NCBI GenBank assembly: GCA_030527685.1
Contig: JAUNAG010000009.1
Span: forward strand, 1 to 35,000
Direction of reading: 5' to 3'
Length of the DNA stretch: 35,000 bases
Origin: Lachnospiraceae bacterium
GTDB lineage: Bacteria; Bacillota; Clostridia; Lachnospirales; Lachnospiraceae
Shown one piece after another: positions 23,989-32,186 of this stretch (the first letter of the stretch is position 1; the number at the start of each line of letters is the position of its first letter). The translations under genes and the position numbers were made by a program. The notes under the pieces are model-generated. The model made no database searches. It had not been told where the DNA came from and saw nothing but the letters and a program-made list of their open reading frames with translations.

Positions 23989-24031
23989 TAATCGGTTAAT
24001 GATCAAATATTCTGATTTGGAGGCATGCATT

Positions 24032-24577
24032 TTGGAACTGCATTACGGAAGACCGTCGTCTATGGAAGGACGGGCGGAGCGCGAGGTCCGTGTTTACGAT
24101 TTTCTGGATCAGCTTGGGATTGAGTACTGGCAGACCGATCACGAGCAGGCAGCGAACACGATGGAGGACTGCAAGGAAGTGGATGCGATTCTGAATGCCA
24201 CTCTCTGCAAGAATCTCTTTTTATGCAACAGACAGAAGACGGCATTCTATCTTCTGCTGATGCCGGGCGATAAGCCCTTCAAGACGAAAGAGATTTCCGG
24301 TCAGATTCAGTCACCGAGACTGAGCTTTGCACCGGAAGACGCCATGCTTTCTTATCTGGATATCCTTCCGGGAGCTGTAAGCGTTCTGGGACTGATGAAT
24401 GATCATGAGAACAAAGTGCGGCTGCTGATAGACAGAGATCTTTTTGAGGGCGAATATCTCGGCTGTCATCCGTGTGTCAACACGTCCAGCCTGAAGATCC
24501 GCATGGCAGATATCCTTGAAAAGTTTCTTCCGGCAGTTTCTCACGAGTATACGGCAGTGACGCTCGTGGGAGAATGA
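24032..24577 (+). CDS. Prolyl-tRNA editing (YbaK/ProX, PrdX-like) protein, TTG start
   Basis: This protein of about 181 aa belongs to the YbaK/ProXp deacylase group that hydrolyses mischarged Ala-tRNA(Pro) or similar. It shows the family pattern VYDFLDQLGIEYWQTDHEQ, then CKNLFLCNRQKTAFYLLLMPGDKPF with the key lysine after the CKNLFL segment, and SPRLSFAPEDAMLSYLDILPGAVSVLGLMND. GCHPCVN sits near the end, as in PrdX. I chose TTG 24032: GGAGG (24019-24023) sits 8 bases before it and the family N-terminus starts there. The ATG at 23999 would lie almost at the transcript start with no ribosome binding site. Its own promoter and terminator make it a single-gene unit. Confidence 0.87.
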   Translation: MELHYGRPSSMEGRAEREVRVYDFLDQLGIEYWQTDHEQAANTMEDCKEVDAILNATLCKNLFLCNRQKTAFYLLLMPGDKPFKTKEISGQIQSPRLSFAPEDAMLSYLDILPGAVSVLGLMNDHENKVRLLIDRDLFEGEYLGCHPCVNTSSLKIRMADILEKFLPAVSHEYTAVTLVGE

Positions 24578-24650
24578 AAAGATTAATCAGAAGGTTGATT
24601 TTGTCGTGAAGTGGGCAAGAGTTTTCAGACCTGCGGCCTGAGATAAAAAG

Positions 24651-24694
24651 ATCGGCACTGTCACCACAGAAGTGACAGTGCCGATTTTACTTTT
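24651..24694. terminator. Terminator between ProX-like gene and small membrane protein gene
   Basis: Perfect 13-bp stem ATCGGCACTGTCA / TGACAGTGCCGAT with a 9-base loop, followed by TTTACTTTT. AAAAAG on the left gives a T-run on the minus strand too, so it fits both convergent genes. Confidence 0.85.
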
Positions 24695-24727
24695 GTCAGC
24701 TGAACAGATCCCGCTTCGAACCGGCGG

Positions 24728-24949
24728 TTATCCGGGGATCAGCATCCGAAGGGAAGCTTTGAGTAATCCAAGTCCCAGCGGGATGAGGATGAGGGTGCAG
24801 CAGCACAGGATTCCCAGAAGTCCAAAAACAGCAGCGAGCGGCAGAGAGACAAAGAGCCAGATGAAGGCTTTGATAATAGCGCCGGTCAGCTGTAAACCGA
24901 TCATAAATAAAAAAGAGATAATCAGCAAATATGTAATCAGTAATAACAT
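24728..24949 (-). CDS. 73-aa very hydrophobic membrane protein
   Basis: Starts MLLLITYLLIISFLFMIG and has two long hydrophobic stretches (about 1-20 and 29-60), the second containing ILCCCTLILIPLG, with a short basic tail. GAGG lies 7 bases before the ATG on the minus strand, which supports this start over the longer frame to 24988. No family recognised. It is flanked by hairpins on both sides and so may be transcribed alone. Confidence 0.6.
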   Translation of the reverse strand: MLLLITYLLIISFLFMIGLQLTGAIIKAFIWLFVSLPLAAVFGLLGILCCCTLILIPLGLGLLKASLRMLIPG

Positions 24950-25039
24950 GGTGTACCTCACTTTCCAAACGGCCATCCAATTACACATCCGTTTTGCTTG
25001 ATGAAAACAGTATAAGGCGATACACCGTAAAAGAACATC

Positions 25040-25070
25040 ACTGCCGCAGCAAGATAAGCGGCAGTTTTTT
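25040..25070 (+). terminator. Hairpin with T-run between two minus-strand genes
   Basis: ACTGCCGC / GCGGCAGT stem with a 10-base loop, then six Ts on the plus strand. No plus-strand gene lies just upstream, so it may stop antisense transcription or act weakly after the minus-strand HTH gene. Confidence 0.5.
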
Positions 25071-25107
25071 CTCTGTCCGGAAAAATAAAGCCAGGAGGGG
25101 GCATTCG

Positions 25108-25629
25108 TCAGGAACGGCTGCGCTTTTCTCTCTGTTCCCGATAAGCGTCAGCATCGATTCTGCCCGAGGCAAGCATATGCTCGGACCAGAGCTGGAGGGT
25201 TTCCACGGTGACAGAGATCTTTTCCAGCTCGTCCTGAATGGAGATGAAATCAGCCACCTCATCATTGCTGATCTCGCCGTCAGCCGTGATCTCAATCAGG
25301 CGTTCCTGTCTTTTATTCATTGTATTTAAGGAAGCAAGCATCTCAAGAACAATCTGGGAGAGATCCTTGATCCTGATTTCCGGAACATACTTTTTGCCAA
25401 TGTCACACTGGTGGGAGCAGTAATAATTGCAGAGCTCCGGGCTGCCGTACTTGTCAGCCATCCGGATAACCTCTTCGGGATACGGCTTGCGGCGTTCATT
25501 TTCAATCTTCTCAATCGCTTCCGGCGGAATAACCTCCAGAAGTTCGCTTGCCGCCTCTCTTGTCAGACCCAATGCCTCGCGGGCCTTGAAATATGCATTC
25601 TTGTTCTCTTTTACAGATACCTTGGGCAT
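25108..25629 (-). CDS. Helix-turn-helix (Xre-like) domain protein
   Basis: 173 aa. An N-terminal helix-turn-helix (about 10-62: YFKAREALGLTREAASELL, IPPEAIEKIENERRKPYPEEV, MADKYGSPELCNYYC) is followed by a cysteine cluster CNYYCSHQC and a predicted helical, possibly coiled-coil part (about 85-160). It could be a DNA-binding regulator; the Cys/His cluster may bind metal. The C-terminal half (DELEKISVTVETLQLWSEHM) suggests oligomerisation. No clear ribosome binding site precedes the ATG. The target is unknown; a structured leader lies upstream. Confidence 0.8.
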   Translation of the reverse strand: MPKVSVKENKNAYFKAREALGLTREAASELLEVIPPEAIEKIENERRKPYPEEVIRMADKYGSPELCNYYCSHQCDIGKKYVPEIRIKDLSQIVLEMLASLNTMNKRQERLIEITADGEISNDEVADFISIQDELEKISVTVETLQLWSEHMLASGRIDADAYREQREKRSRS

Positions 25630-25687
25630 CGGATAAGCCTCCGTTCAGAAGTAGTAGTAAAATCCCGCGATACATCCGAGACGGCGT

Positions 25688-25739
25688 CATGTTTACAGAC
25701 ATGAGACCCTGTACGGTGCGGAATCCTCTCTTACAGGGT
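25688..25739. other. Paired hairpins upstream of the HTH gene
   Basis: CATGT-N6-ACATG (25688-25703) next to ACCCTGTA-N18-TACAGGGT (25706-25739). Both lie in the 267-base spacer between hcp and the HTH gene, in what would be the HTH leader on the minus strand. They could be operators or leader structure. Nothing else is visible in this spacer except the hcp terminator. Confidence 0.4.
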
Positions 25740-25819
25740 ACTCTGCTTTGAGGTTGGATGCAAGATACAGAAGTGTTTGGAGAAGTGAGTTGAAGAAAAA
25801 GAACGGTGATGATGAAATA

Positions 25820-25875
25820 AAAAGGACTGCCGCACGGGCTGCACAATAATGTGCTCCGTGCGGCAGTTCTTTTTA
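25820..25875 (-). terminator. Terminator after hcp
   Basis: Near-perfect 18-bp stem (one G-T wobble) built on GACTGCCGCACGG, with a nested GCACAATAATGTGC hairpin in the loop. On the minus strand it is followed by TTTTTATTTC, just after the hcp stop; A/T flanks allow both directions. Confidence 0.85.
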
Positions 25876-25896
25876 AATGTTTGGGGGGCTGATTGA

Positions 25897-27534
25897 TTAT
25901 TCACCGAGGAAGAGCTTCAGGTCGTCCTCTACTGTGCCGATACCTGCAATGCCGAAGTTCTCAATCAGAACATTGGCAACATTGGGGCTTAAGAAAGCCG
26001 GCAGTGTCGGTCCGAGGTGAATGTTCTTCACACCGAGGTACAGCAGGGAGAGAAGTACGATGACTGCTTTCTGCTCATACCATGCGATGTTGTAGGTGAT
26101 CGGCAGGTCGTTGATGTCATTGAGCTCGAATACTTCCTTCAGCTTCAGGGCGATGAGTGCAAGAGAGTAGGAGTCATTGCACTGGCCTGCATCAAGAACA
26201 CGCGGAATGCCGTTGATGTCGCCGAGTCCAAGCTTGTTATACTTGTACTTTGCGCAGCCTGCTGTCAGGATGACAGTATCCTGCGGAAGCTTCTTAGCGA
26301 ACTCTGCATAATACTCGCGGCTCTTCTGACGTCCGTCGCAGCCTGCCATGACGAAGAAGCGTTTGATTGCGCCGGACTTGACGGCATCGACAACCTGGTC
26401 TGCAAGAGCAAATACCTGCTCGTGAGCGAAACCGCCGACGATGCTGCCGGTTTCGATCTCTGTCGGCGCAGCGCAGGTCTTTGCCTGCTCGATCAGAGCG
26501 GAGAAATCCTTTGTCTCGCCGTAGGCAGCACTGATGTGGCGGCAGCCCGGATAGCCGGAAGCGCCGGTTGTCCATAAGCGGTCTTTGTAGCTTTCAAGCG
26601 GCGGAACGATGCAGTTGGTAGTCATCAGGATCGGTCCGTTGAAGCTCTCGAATTCTTCGCGCTGCTTCCACCATGCGTTGCCGTAGTTTCCTGCAAAATG
26701 CTCGTATTTTTTGAAGAACGGATAGTAGTGTGCCGGCAGCATCTCAGAGTGTGTGTACACATCGACGCCTGTTCCGGCAGTCTGCTCCAGCAGCATCTCC
26801 AGATCCTTTAAGTCATGGCCGGAGATCAGGATGCCCGGGTTTTTGCGGACACCGAGATCGACTGTGGTGATCTCCGGATTGCCGTAGGCACCTGTGTTGG
26901 CGGCATCCAGCAGAGCCATGCCGTCGACGCCGTACTTGCCGGTTTCAAGTGTCAGTGCAACCAGATCGTCAACGGAGAGGCTGTCGTCCAGTGTAGCTGC
27001 CAGAGCGCGCTGCAGGAAGGCATCGAGCTCTTCGTTGTCCTGAAGCAGTGCATTGGCATGCTTGGAATAAGCGGACAGACCCTTCAGACCGTAGGTGATC
27101 AGCTCACGCAGGGAACGAATATCCTCATCTGCTGTTGCCAGAACGCCAACGGAAGCAGCCTTCACGTCATATTCTTCACGTGTGCCGTTCCAGAGAGCAG
27201 CTTCCGGAAGTACGGAAGAATCGCCAAGCTGTGCCAGCAGAGCTTCCTTTGCCAGCAGAGTCTTTTCAACGTCAGCAGCGATTGCCTCCGGATCGAAATT
27301 TGCATTTGTAATAGTAGTAAAAAGATTCAAAGTGATCAGGTGGTTGATCTCTGTGGAGACCTCTTTGCCTTCCTTGCGGAGAGCGGTGGTAACAGCGGAG
27401 ATGCCGCGGGTCACATAGACCAGCAGATCCTGCATACGGGCGACTTCCGGCTTCTTGCCGCAGACACCTGATACGGTGCAGCCTTTGCAGCCTGCTGTTT
27501 CCTGACACTGATAGCAAAACATCTGATGCTCCAT
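25897..27534 (-). CDS. hcp: Hybrid cluster protein / hydroxylamine reductase
   Basis: This 545-aa protein has the N-terminal class I cysteine motif C7-x2-C10-x8-C19-x5-C25 ([19 protein letters not shown]) for a 4Fe-4S cluster. Hybrid-cluster ligands appear later: [52 protein letters not shown] and TAGCAKYKY. Hcp acts as an NO reductase and can reduce hydroxylamine, protecting anaerobes from nitrosative stress. It is cytosolic. AAGGAGG lies about 10 bases before the ATG. It is divergent from a Crp/Fnr regulator, and a perfect palindrome sits at a position suited to activating this promoter. It has its own terminator. Confidence 0.95.
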   Translation of the reverse strand: MEHQMFCYQCQETAGCKGCTVSGVCGKKPEVARMQDLLVYVTRGISAVTTALRKEGKEVSTEINHLITLNLFTTITNANFDPEAIAADVEKTLLAKEALLAQLGDSSVLPEAALWNGTREEYDVKAASVGVLATADEDIRSLRELITYGLKGLSAYSKHANALLQDNEELDAFLQRALAATLDDSLSVDDLVALTLETGKYGVDGMALLDAANTGAYGNPEITTVDLGVRKNPGILISGHDLKDLEMLLEQTAGTGVDVYTHSEMLPAHYYPFFKKYEHFAGNYGNAWWKQREEFESFNGPILMTTNCIVPPLESYKDRLWTTGASGYPGCRHISAAYGETKDFSALIEQAKTCAAPTEIETGSIVGGFAHEQVFALADQVVDAVKSGAIKRFFVMAGCDGRQKSREYYAEFAKKLPQDTVILTAGCAKYKYNKLGLGDINGIPRVLDAGQCNDSYSLALIALKLKEVFELNDINDLPITYNIAWYEQKAVIVLLSLLYLGVKNIHLGPTLPAFLSPNVANVLIENFGIAGIGTVEDDLKLFLGE

Positions 27535-27588
27535 CTTTGATGATCCTCCTTGTTGAATCCGTTGTCGGTTCGGATTGTTGATGGTTGT

Positions 27589-27594
27589 ATTTTA
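27589..27594 (-). promoter_or_regulatory. -10 box of hcp promoter
   Basis: Minus-strand TAAAAT, giving a likely start near 27582. No good -35 is visible, as expected for a promoter that depends on a Crp/Fnr activator; the operator centre lies about 41.5 bp upstream. Confidence 0.5.
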
Positions 27595-27615
27595 TGGGAA
27601 AATGCAATTGGGTGT

Positions 27616-27631
27616 TGTTGCGTGCGCAACA
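27616..27631. promoter_or_regulatory. Crp/Fnr-type palindromic operator
   Basis: TGTTGCG-TG-CGCAACA, a perfect 7-bp inverted repeat with a 2-bp centre, between hcp and the Crp/Fnr-family gene. Its size and symmetry suit a dimeric Crp/Fnr regulator. It lies 32 bases before the regulator ATG, so binding could also repress the regulator gene. Confidence 0.7.
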
Positions 27632-27663
27632 GTTATCTGCTAAGCTTGCAGCAGGAGGCTCGT

Positions 27664-28326
27664 ATGAAGAAGAAAACAATTACATATCAGGATGTTCCCC
27701 TGTTTGACGGCATAGCGGAAAAGTCGCTGGAGGCCATGCTGCACTGTCTGCAGCACAACAGAAAGGAATATACGAAAGGTTCTTATATATTACTGGAAGA
27801 GGAATGCGTGCAGTACATCGGAATTGTGCTGCGCGGAAGAGTGCATATGCTGAAAGAGGATATCTGGGGCGAGCAGACGCTTCTGACCTATATGGGTCCG
27901 GGCGAGGTGTTCGGGGAGACCTTTGCGCTTCGGAAGGAGCAGCGCTCGTATGTTTCCTATATGGCAGCGGAGGACTGTGAGATTATGTTCCTGGCACTGG
28001 ACAAGCTGCTTCATCCCTGCCCGCGCTCCTGCTCGTTTCACACGCAGCTCAGCCAGAATATGTATGATCTGATGGGAGAGAAGAACATCCGCCTGATGGA
28101 GCGGATTGAGGTTGCTTCGAAATCGACGTTGAGAGAAAAGCTTCTGGCGTATCTGTCGCTGCAGGCACAGAAGCAGGGAGCGAGGTCTTTTACGGTTCCG
28201 CTAAGCCGCACGGAGATGGCGCAGTATCTGCAGAGCAATCGGAGTGCGATGACAAGGGAGCTCTCTGCGATGCGGGCAGAAGGAATCCTGGATTTTGACG
28301 GGAATACATTTCAGCTGAAGGAATAA
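27664..28326 (+). CDS. Crp/Fnr-family transcriptional regulator (probable regulator of hcp)
   Basis: 220 aa. An N-terminal cyclic-nucleotide-type sensor fold (about 10-115: GSYILLEEECVQYIGIVLRGRV, GPGEVFGETFAL) precedes a long dimer helix and a winged helix (about 150-218) with recognition helix RTEMAQYLQSNRSAMTRELS. The sensor carries cysteines (C28, C48, C105, C119, C123), including CPRSC, which may act in redox or NO sensing or ligate a cofactor. No Fnr-type N-terminal cysteine cluster is present. I chose ATG 27664, with AGGAGG 5 bases upstream; the longer frame from 27550 covers the operator. Divergent from hcp, it probably activates hcp under nitrosative stress; HcpR is the nearest functional analogue, inferred from context. 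Confidence 0.88.
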   Translation: MKKKTITYQDVPLFDGIAEKSLEAMLHCLQHNRKEYTKGSYILLEEECVQYIGIVLRGRVHMLKEDIWGEQTLLTYMGPGEVFGETFALRKEQRSYVSYMAAEDCEIMFLALDKLLHPCPRSCSFHTQLSQNMYDLMGEKNIRLMERIEVASKSTLREKLLAYLSLQAQKQGARSFTVPLSRTEMAQYLQSNRSAMTRELSAMRAEGILDFDGNTFQLKE

Positions 28327-28332
28327 TAGACA

Positions 28333-28347
28333 GAACTGCGGCAGTTC
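28333..28347. other. Short perfect dyad before radical SAM gene
   Basis: GAACTGC-G-GCAGTTC, a 7-bp inverted repeat with a single central base, a few bases after the crp/fnr stop. Its loop is too small for a hairpin, so it may be a protein-binding site. A TATAAT lies at 28389-28394 without a clear -35. Confidence 0.35.
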
Positions 28348-28410
28348 ATACAGTCATCCATGTAGCAGCGGATGAAGAGTGAACGGCTTATAATCAGGAA
28401 GGTAGTTACG

Positions 28411-29322
28411 ATGGAATACAGATCTCTTTCGGATTATCTGAAAGCAGAATACGGGGAAAAGATATACAAGCTTTCACTTCAGACAGGCTGTACCTGTCCG
28501 AACCGGGACGGTACGAAGGGCAGCGGGGGCTGCATCTTCTGTTCGGAGGGCGGATCCGGGGACTTTGCGGCAAAGCTTCGTCCGATTGATGAGCAGATTG
28601 AAGAAGCGAAAAAAAGAGTGGAGTCGAAGATGGGAAAGCGGAAGGACGGAAGGCCTGCCCGTTACATTGCGTACTTTCAGTCTTTTACCAATACCTACGG
28701 AGATACGGACCGCCTGCTCGCTCTGTTTGAAGAGGCACTGCGGCGTCCGGATATTGTCGGACTCAGCATCGGTACCAGGCCGGACTGCATCACAGAGGAG
28801 ATGCTGGCGGGGCTGGCAGAACTTAACAGGCAGAAGCCGGTCTGGGTGGAACTGGGATTGCAGACCATTCATGAAGAGACAGCAAGGCTGATTCATCGCT
28901 GCTATGAGCTTTCAGTGTTTGAAGAAACATACAGCCGTCTGAAGAAGGCCGGCCTGACAGTGATCGTTCATCTCATTCTCGGACTGCCTGGAGAGACGGA
29001 AGAGATGATGCTGCAGAGCGTGGATTATCTGGCTAAACTGAATCCGCCGCTTGACGGGGTGAAGCTGCAGCTGCTGCATATCCTGAAAGGCACGAAGCTT
29101 GAGGACTATTACAGAGAACAGCCGTTCCATGTGCTGACGCTTAAGGAATATACGGAGCTGATTGTGCAGTGTCTGAGACATCTGCCGGAGAATATCGTGA
29201 TACATCGCCTGACAGGAGACGGACCGAAGAAGCTGCTTATAGAACCGCAGTGGAGCGCCGATAAGAAGAGAGTGCTGAATACGATTGCAAATGCAGTGAA
29301 AGAGGCGGAAAGAACGGTTTGA
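28411..29322 (+). CDS. TIGR01212 (YhcC-like) radical SAM protein
   Basis: This 303-aa protein has the family signature CTCPNRDGTKGSGGCIFC (C27-C44), whose last three cysteines (C29, C41, C44) should hold the 4Fe-4S cluster. YFQSFTNTYGD, SIGTRPDCI, WVELGLQTIHEETARLIHR and HLILGLPGET follow in the usual order. It is cytosolic and uses S-adenosylmethionine; the family's reaction is not established as far as I know. I chose ATG 28411, with AGGAAGGT about 7 bases upstream, over the ATG at 28372. It may be read from the TATAAT at 28389 only if the transcript is nearly leaderless, or from the crp/fnr promoter. Confidence 0.9.
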   Translation: MEYRSLSDYLKAEYGEKIYKLSLQTGCTCPNRDGTKGSGGCIFCSEGGSGDFAAKLRPIDEQIEEAKKRVESKMGKRKDGRPARYIAYFQSFTNTYGDTDRLLALFEEALRRPDIVGLSIGTRPDCITEEMLAGLAELNRQKPVWVELGLQTIHEETARLIHRCYELSVFEETYSRLKKAGLTVIVHLILGLPGETEEMMLQSVDYLAKLNPPLDGVKLQLLHILKGTKLEDYYREQPFHVLTLKEYTELIVQCLRHLPENIVIHRLTGDGPKKLLIEPQWSADKKRVLNTIANAVKEAERTV

Positions 29323-29346
29323 TATTTCAGACAGAGAGCGTATAAT
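29319..29346 (+). promoter_or_regulatory. Sigma-A promoter of secreted-protein/LRR-SLH operon
   Basis: TTGATA (29319-29324), 16-bp spacer, perfect TATAAT (29341-29346). The -35 overlaps the stop codon of the radical SAM gene. Leader about 35 bases. Confidence 0.75.
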
Positions 29347-29389
29347 TCGAAGAAGGGCTTATCAGAATAATACACATAGGAGAATCAGT

Positions 29390-30454
29390 ATGAAAAGAAA
29401 TACAGCAATCCGATATCTCGGAACAGGGGCAGCGGTTCTGGCGCTGACAGCATTTTCCGCAACAGCAGCAGTGATGGCTTCAGACGGCTTTGATCCGTTA
29501 GACGGCACTTTAACAGTTGAGAATCACACCTACTCATTCCCGTCAACGGTGGACGAGCTCAAAGAAGCAGGCCTGAAGATTGACGCTCCGCTTCTGGGCA
29601 ATACGGTAAGTGGTTACTTCTATCTGGTGAATGCAGAGGATGGTGAGACATCATTTACGGTTCGGGTTGAAAGAATCAAGAATGTACTGTATGCGACCGG
29701 ATATGATATTGAGGCTTCAGACGGCAGCGGAATTATTGCCGGCGGAATTGCACTGGATGATATTTCCACAAAGGAACTGACCGGTCAGTTGGAAGATCTG
29801 GCTGAAGAGAGCGGATATGAGAATATCGACGTGTATGATACAAGTATCACGGTCTACACAATGGAACATAATAGAACATGGGACATTGACCTGGATGGAA
29901 ATAAGGTGACCGGCATCTCCTATCACGATGAACTGCTGAAGGAATACGGAATGGAATTCAGTGATTCGACAGCAGCTTCTTCTGAGTCTCCGGCTGAAAT
30001 TGCCGGAGAGGCCTATAATGAGTTCATCCTGAATGATGCTTATTATGGTGTGGATGCCACTATTCAGGATCTGTTCGACCATGGCTGGAGAGCAACAGAA
30101 AAAGACATGGAGACGCTGAAGGGCAAGACCATGCAGCCACAGTATAGTACTGTTTCCGGATTTTATCTCTATAATGGGGAGGGCATGATCTTAGTCAGAC
30201 CGTACAATTCCGGCGCCCAGACGATTGCGATGAAGGACTGCAATATTGGCAGTATAGAAGTCAGAAAAGAATGGAACTCAGCGCTCACTATGGTGGACGG
30301 TCTTACAATTGGATCCACACTGGATGAATTCAGCGCGGTACTCGGAGAAGCGTCCGATACATCTTTTACAGTTCTGGATGGTGTGCGTATCAATCTGGGC
30401 TGCACAGATGATAAGGAAAAGACAGTCTGGAAAATTGAAATCAGAAATCACTAA
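29390..30454 (+). CDS. Secreted protein with internally duplicated domain
   Basis: 354 aa. A signal peptide (MKRNTAIRY, hydrophobic to about 28, cut near VMA) is followed by two related halves. The first has STVDELKEAGLKIDAPLLG and TVSGYFYLVNAED; the second has ATIQDLFDHGWRATEKD, TVSGFYLYNGEG and GLTIGSTLDEFSAVLGEAS. A linker rich in Ser and Glu (about 191-205) joins them. No anchor or lipobox is seen. I do not recognise the family; the repeating pattern of a short helix, a beta segment, then GxxxG-type turn recalls secreted Clostridia proteins of unknown role. It is 11 bases ahead of an LRR-SLH gene and probably shares its promoter. AGGAG precedes the ATG. Confidence 0.8.
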   Translation: MKRNTAIRYLGTGAAVLALTAFSATAAVMASDGFDPLDGTLTVENHTYSFPSTVDELKEAGLKIDAPLLGNTVSGYFYLVNAEDGETSFTVRVERIKNVLYATGYDIEASDGSGIIAGGIALDDISTKELTGQLEDLAEESGYENIDVYDTSITVYTMEHNRTWDIDLDGNKVTGISYHDELLKEYGMEFSDSTAASSESPAEIAGEAYNEFILNDAYYGVDATIQDLFDHGWRATEKDMETLKGKTMQPQYSTVSGFYLYNGEGMILVRPYNSGAQTIAMKDCNIGSIEVRKEWNSALTMVDGLTIGSTLDEFSAVLGEASDTSFTVLDGVRINLGCTDDKEKTVWKIEIRNH

Positions 30455-30465
30455 GGAGAATTGGT

Positions 30466-32040
30466 ATGAGAAAGAGACTTGCAAGGCTGCTGACACTGGC
30501 AATGACAGCAAGCCTTCTGGCATCGGCATCGGTTGGCGCAGCAGAAAGCGATGAAGCATACGTATACGTTGAAGAGATCAGCGAAGACAATTCTGCAGAT
30601 GAGGATTTCTACGAGGATTATTATGAAGACGATCAGGATGAGTATCCTGAGGATGAAGTATCAGAGGAAGACTCTGACGAGGATGCCGGCGAAGATGAAG
30701 AGGATATGAGCCCTTCTGAAGAGGCGGATGCGGTCAATGCAGAAGACGAAACAGATTCTGCGGCGGAAGAAGTCGAGTGGGGCGAGTACGAGAGTGACGA
30801 TGCTGCAGAAGCAGTTGCATCCGGAACCTGCGGAACAAAGGTTACCTGGACGCTGGATGCGAAAGGTGTGCTGACAATAGCCGGTAAAGGGGCTATGGCT
30901 GATTACGAAGAATGGGGCGCACCATGGTATGACAAACAAACAAAGATCAAAAGCGTCATCATAAAAGATGGTGTTACCTCTGTCGGACGTTGTGCATTTC
31001 TTGACTGTACAAATATTGAAAAAGCTGTCATTGCCGGAAGTGTAACGACCCTGGAGTACGGGGCATTCTGTGGATGTTTGAAATTGAAGAAAATTGAAAT
31101 CCCGAAGGACGTGACATCTATCAGAAATTCTGTATTTTCAGGCTGTACCAGTTTGAGCAGTGTAACGATTCCGGATGGAGTGACAGAGATCATGCACGGG
31201 GCATTTTTGGGTTGCAGTAGTTTAAGCAGTGTGAAAATTCCGAAAAGCATGAAGGAAATTGAATATTCTGTATTTCGTGACTGTGACAATCTGAAGTGTG
31301 TATTTTATGGAGCAGACCAAAAAGCCTGGAACTCTATTTCAATAGGAATCCAAAATGAGAGCTTAAAGTCAGCGGGAATTCACTATAACGGTGAAGGCCA
31401 TAAAAAAGGATCCTGGATGGTTATAAAGCCTGCAACATCGAAAGCGACAGGAGTGAGAGCTATACGATGCACCATCTGCCGTACAGTTCTCGAGAAGAAA
31501 ACGATCGAAAAAACAAAGATGCCCTTCAAAGACGTTCAGGAGAACAGCTCGTTTGGGACCGCGATTGCCTGGGCACAGCAGCAGGGTATAACAGGCGGAA
31601 TAAATGCGACAACCTTTGGTACGAATCAGAGTTGTACCCGTGGTCAGATTGTCACATTCCTGTGGAGAGCAGCGGGATCACCGGAGCCGAAGAAGAGCGC
31701 CGGATTCAAGGATGTAAAAAAAGGAAGTGCGTTCTATAAGGCGGTGTCCTGGGCTGTAGAGAAGGGAATCACGAACGGAATCAATTCTACGACGTTTGGA
31801 GTCGATCAGAGTTGTACGCGCGGACAGGCAGTGACCTTTATCTGGCGCTATGCCGGAAAAACAAAGTCAACAAAGACAGTGAGCTTCCGTGATGTACCCA
31901 AGACTATGTTCTGCTATGAGGCAGTCAGATGGGCTGTAGAGAAGGGTGTCACCAGCGGAACAACGTCCACAACATTTGCACCAAATGCGGCATGCACGAG
32001 AGGACAGATTGTGACGTTCCTTTATCGGTACATGGTGTAA
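30466..32040 (+). CDS. BspA-type LRR surface protein with three SLH domains (intact)
   Basis: 524 aa. Signal peptide (1-25, cut near VGAAE), a very acidic spacer (about 26-120, runs of Asp/Glu/Tyr), a BspA opening segment CGTKVTWTLDAKGVLTIAGKGAM, and about five LRR units. A CxxC-bearing stretch RCTICRTVLEKK (about 330-340) follows, then three SLH domains to the C-terminus, each ending in a CTRGQxVTF motif. The protein should be exported and held on the cell-wall polymer through the SLH part. It is the only one of three paralogues with an unbroken frame. The ribosome binding site AAGGAG is 8 bases before ATG, 11 bases after the upstream stop, so it is in an operon with the duplicated-domain protein. 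Confidence 0.9.
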   Translation: MRKRLARLLTLAMTASLLASASVGAAESDEAYVYVEEISEDNSADEDFYEDYYEDDQDEYPEDEVSEEDSDEDAGEDEEDMSPSEEADAVNAEDETDSAAEEVEWGEYESDDAAEAVASGTCGTKVTWTLDAKGVLTIAGKGAMADYEEWGAPWYDKQTKIKSVIIKDGVTSVGRCAFLDCTNIEKAVIAGSVTTLEYGAFCGCLKLKKIEIPKDVTSIRNSVFSGCTSLSSVTIPDGVTEIMHGAFLGCSSLSSVKIPKSMKEIEYSVFRDCDNLKCVFYGADQKAWNSISIGIQNESLKSAGIHYNGEGHKKGSWMVIKPATSKATGVRAIRCTICRTVLEKKTIEKTKMPFKDVQENSSFGTAIAWAQQQGITGGINATTFGTNQSCTRGQIVTFLWRAAGSPEPKKSAGFKDVKKGSAFYKAVSWAVEKGITNGINSTTFGVDQSCTRGQAVTFIWRYAGKTKSTKTVSFRDVPKTMFCYEAVRWAVEKGVTSGTTSTTFAPNAACTRGQIVTFLYRYMV

Positions 32041-32076
32041 GCGATTTGTATCAATTTCATAATCGACAGTTACGAA

Positions 32077-32106
32077 GAGCGATCGGTTTACCGGTCGCTC
32101 TTTTTT
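32077..32106 (+). terminator. Terminator after intact LRR-SLH gene
   Basis: GAGCGATCGG / CCGGTCGCTC (one G-T wobble) with TTTA loop, then TTTTTT. A very similar terminator follows the flavodoxin-like gene at 34900. Confidence 0.88.
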
Positions 32107-32114
32107 GGGAAATG

Positions 32115-32143
32115 TTGAGCTTTTTTGGGGCAGGTGATACTAT
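32115..32143 (+). promoter_or_regulatory. Promoter of third LRR-SLH gene
   Basis: TTGAGC (32115-32120), 17-bp spacer, TACTAT (32138-32143), directly after the upstream terminator and 43 bases before the ATG. Confidence 0.6.
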
Positions 32144-32186
32144 CAATTCAGAGAAGTATTACCAAAAAATACTAAGGAGAACTGGT

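Larger units (their letters stand above)
23691..24031. other. 341-base intergenic region between ldh and the ProX-like gene
   Basis: AT-rich divergent spacer. It holds the ldh ribosome binding site, a minus-strand TATAAT, and near its right end an extended -10 promoter plus ribosome binding site for the ProX-like gene. I see no RNA gene, repeat or conserved small frame in the middle part. Confidence 0.6.

Noticed and set aside
23691..24031. Rex operator for ldh
   Set aside because: No clear TTGTGA/TCACAA-type or TTGTTAA/TTAACAA-type dyad is present.
31929..32186. N-terminal extension of the third LRR-SLH protein
   Set aside because: It runs through the end of the previous gene and a terminator; the signal peptide and ribosome binding site fix the start at 32187.
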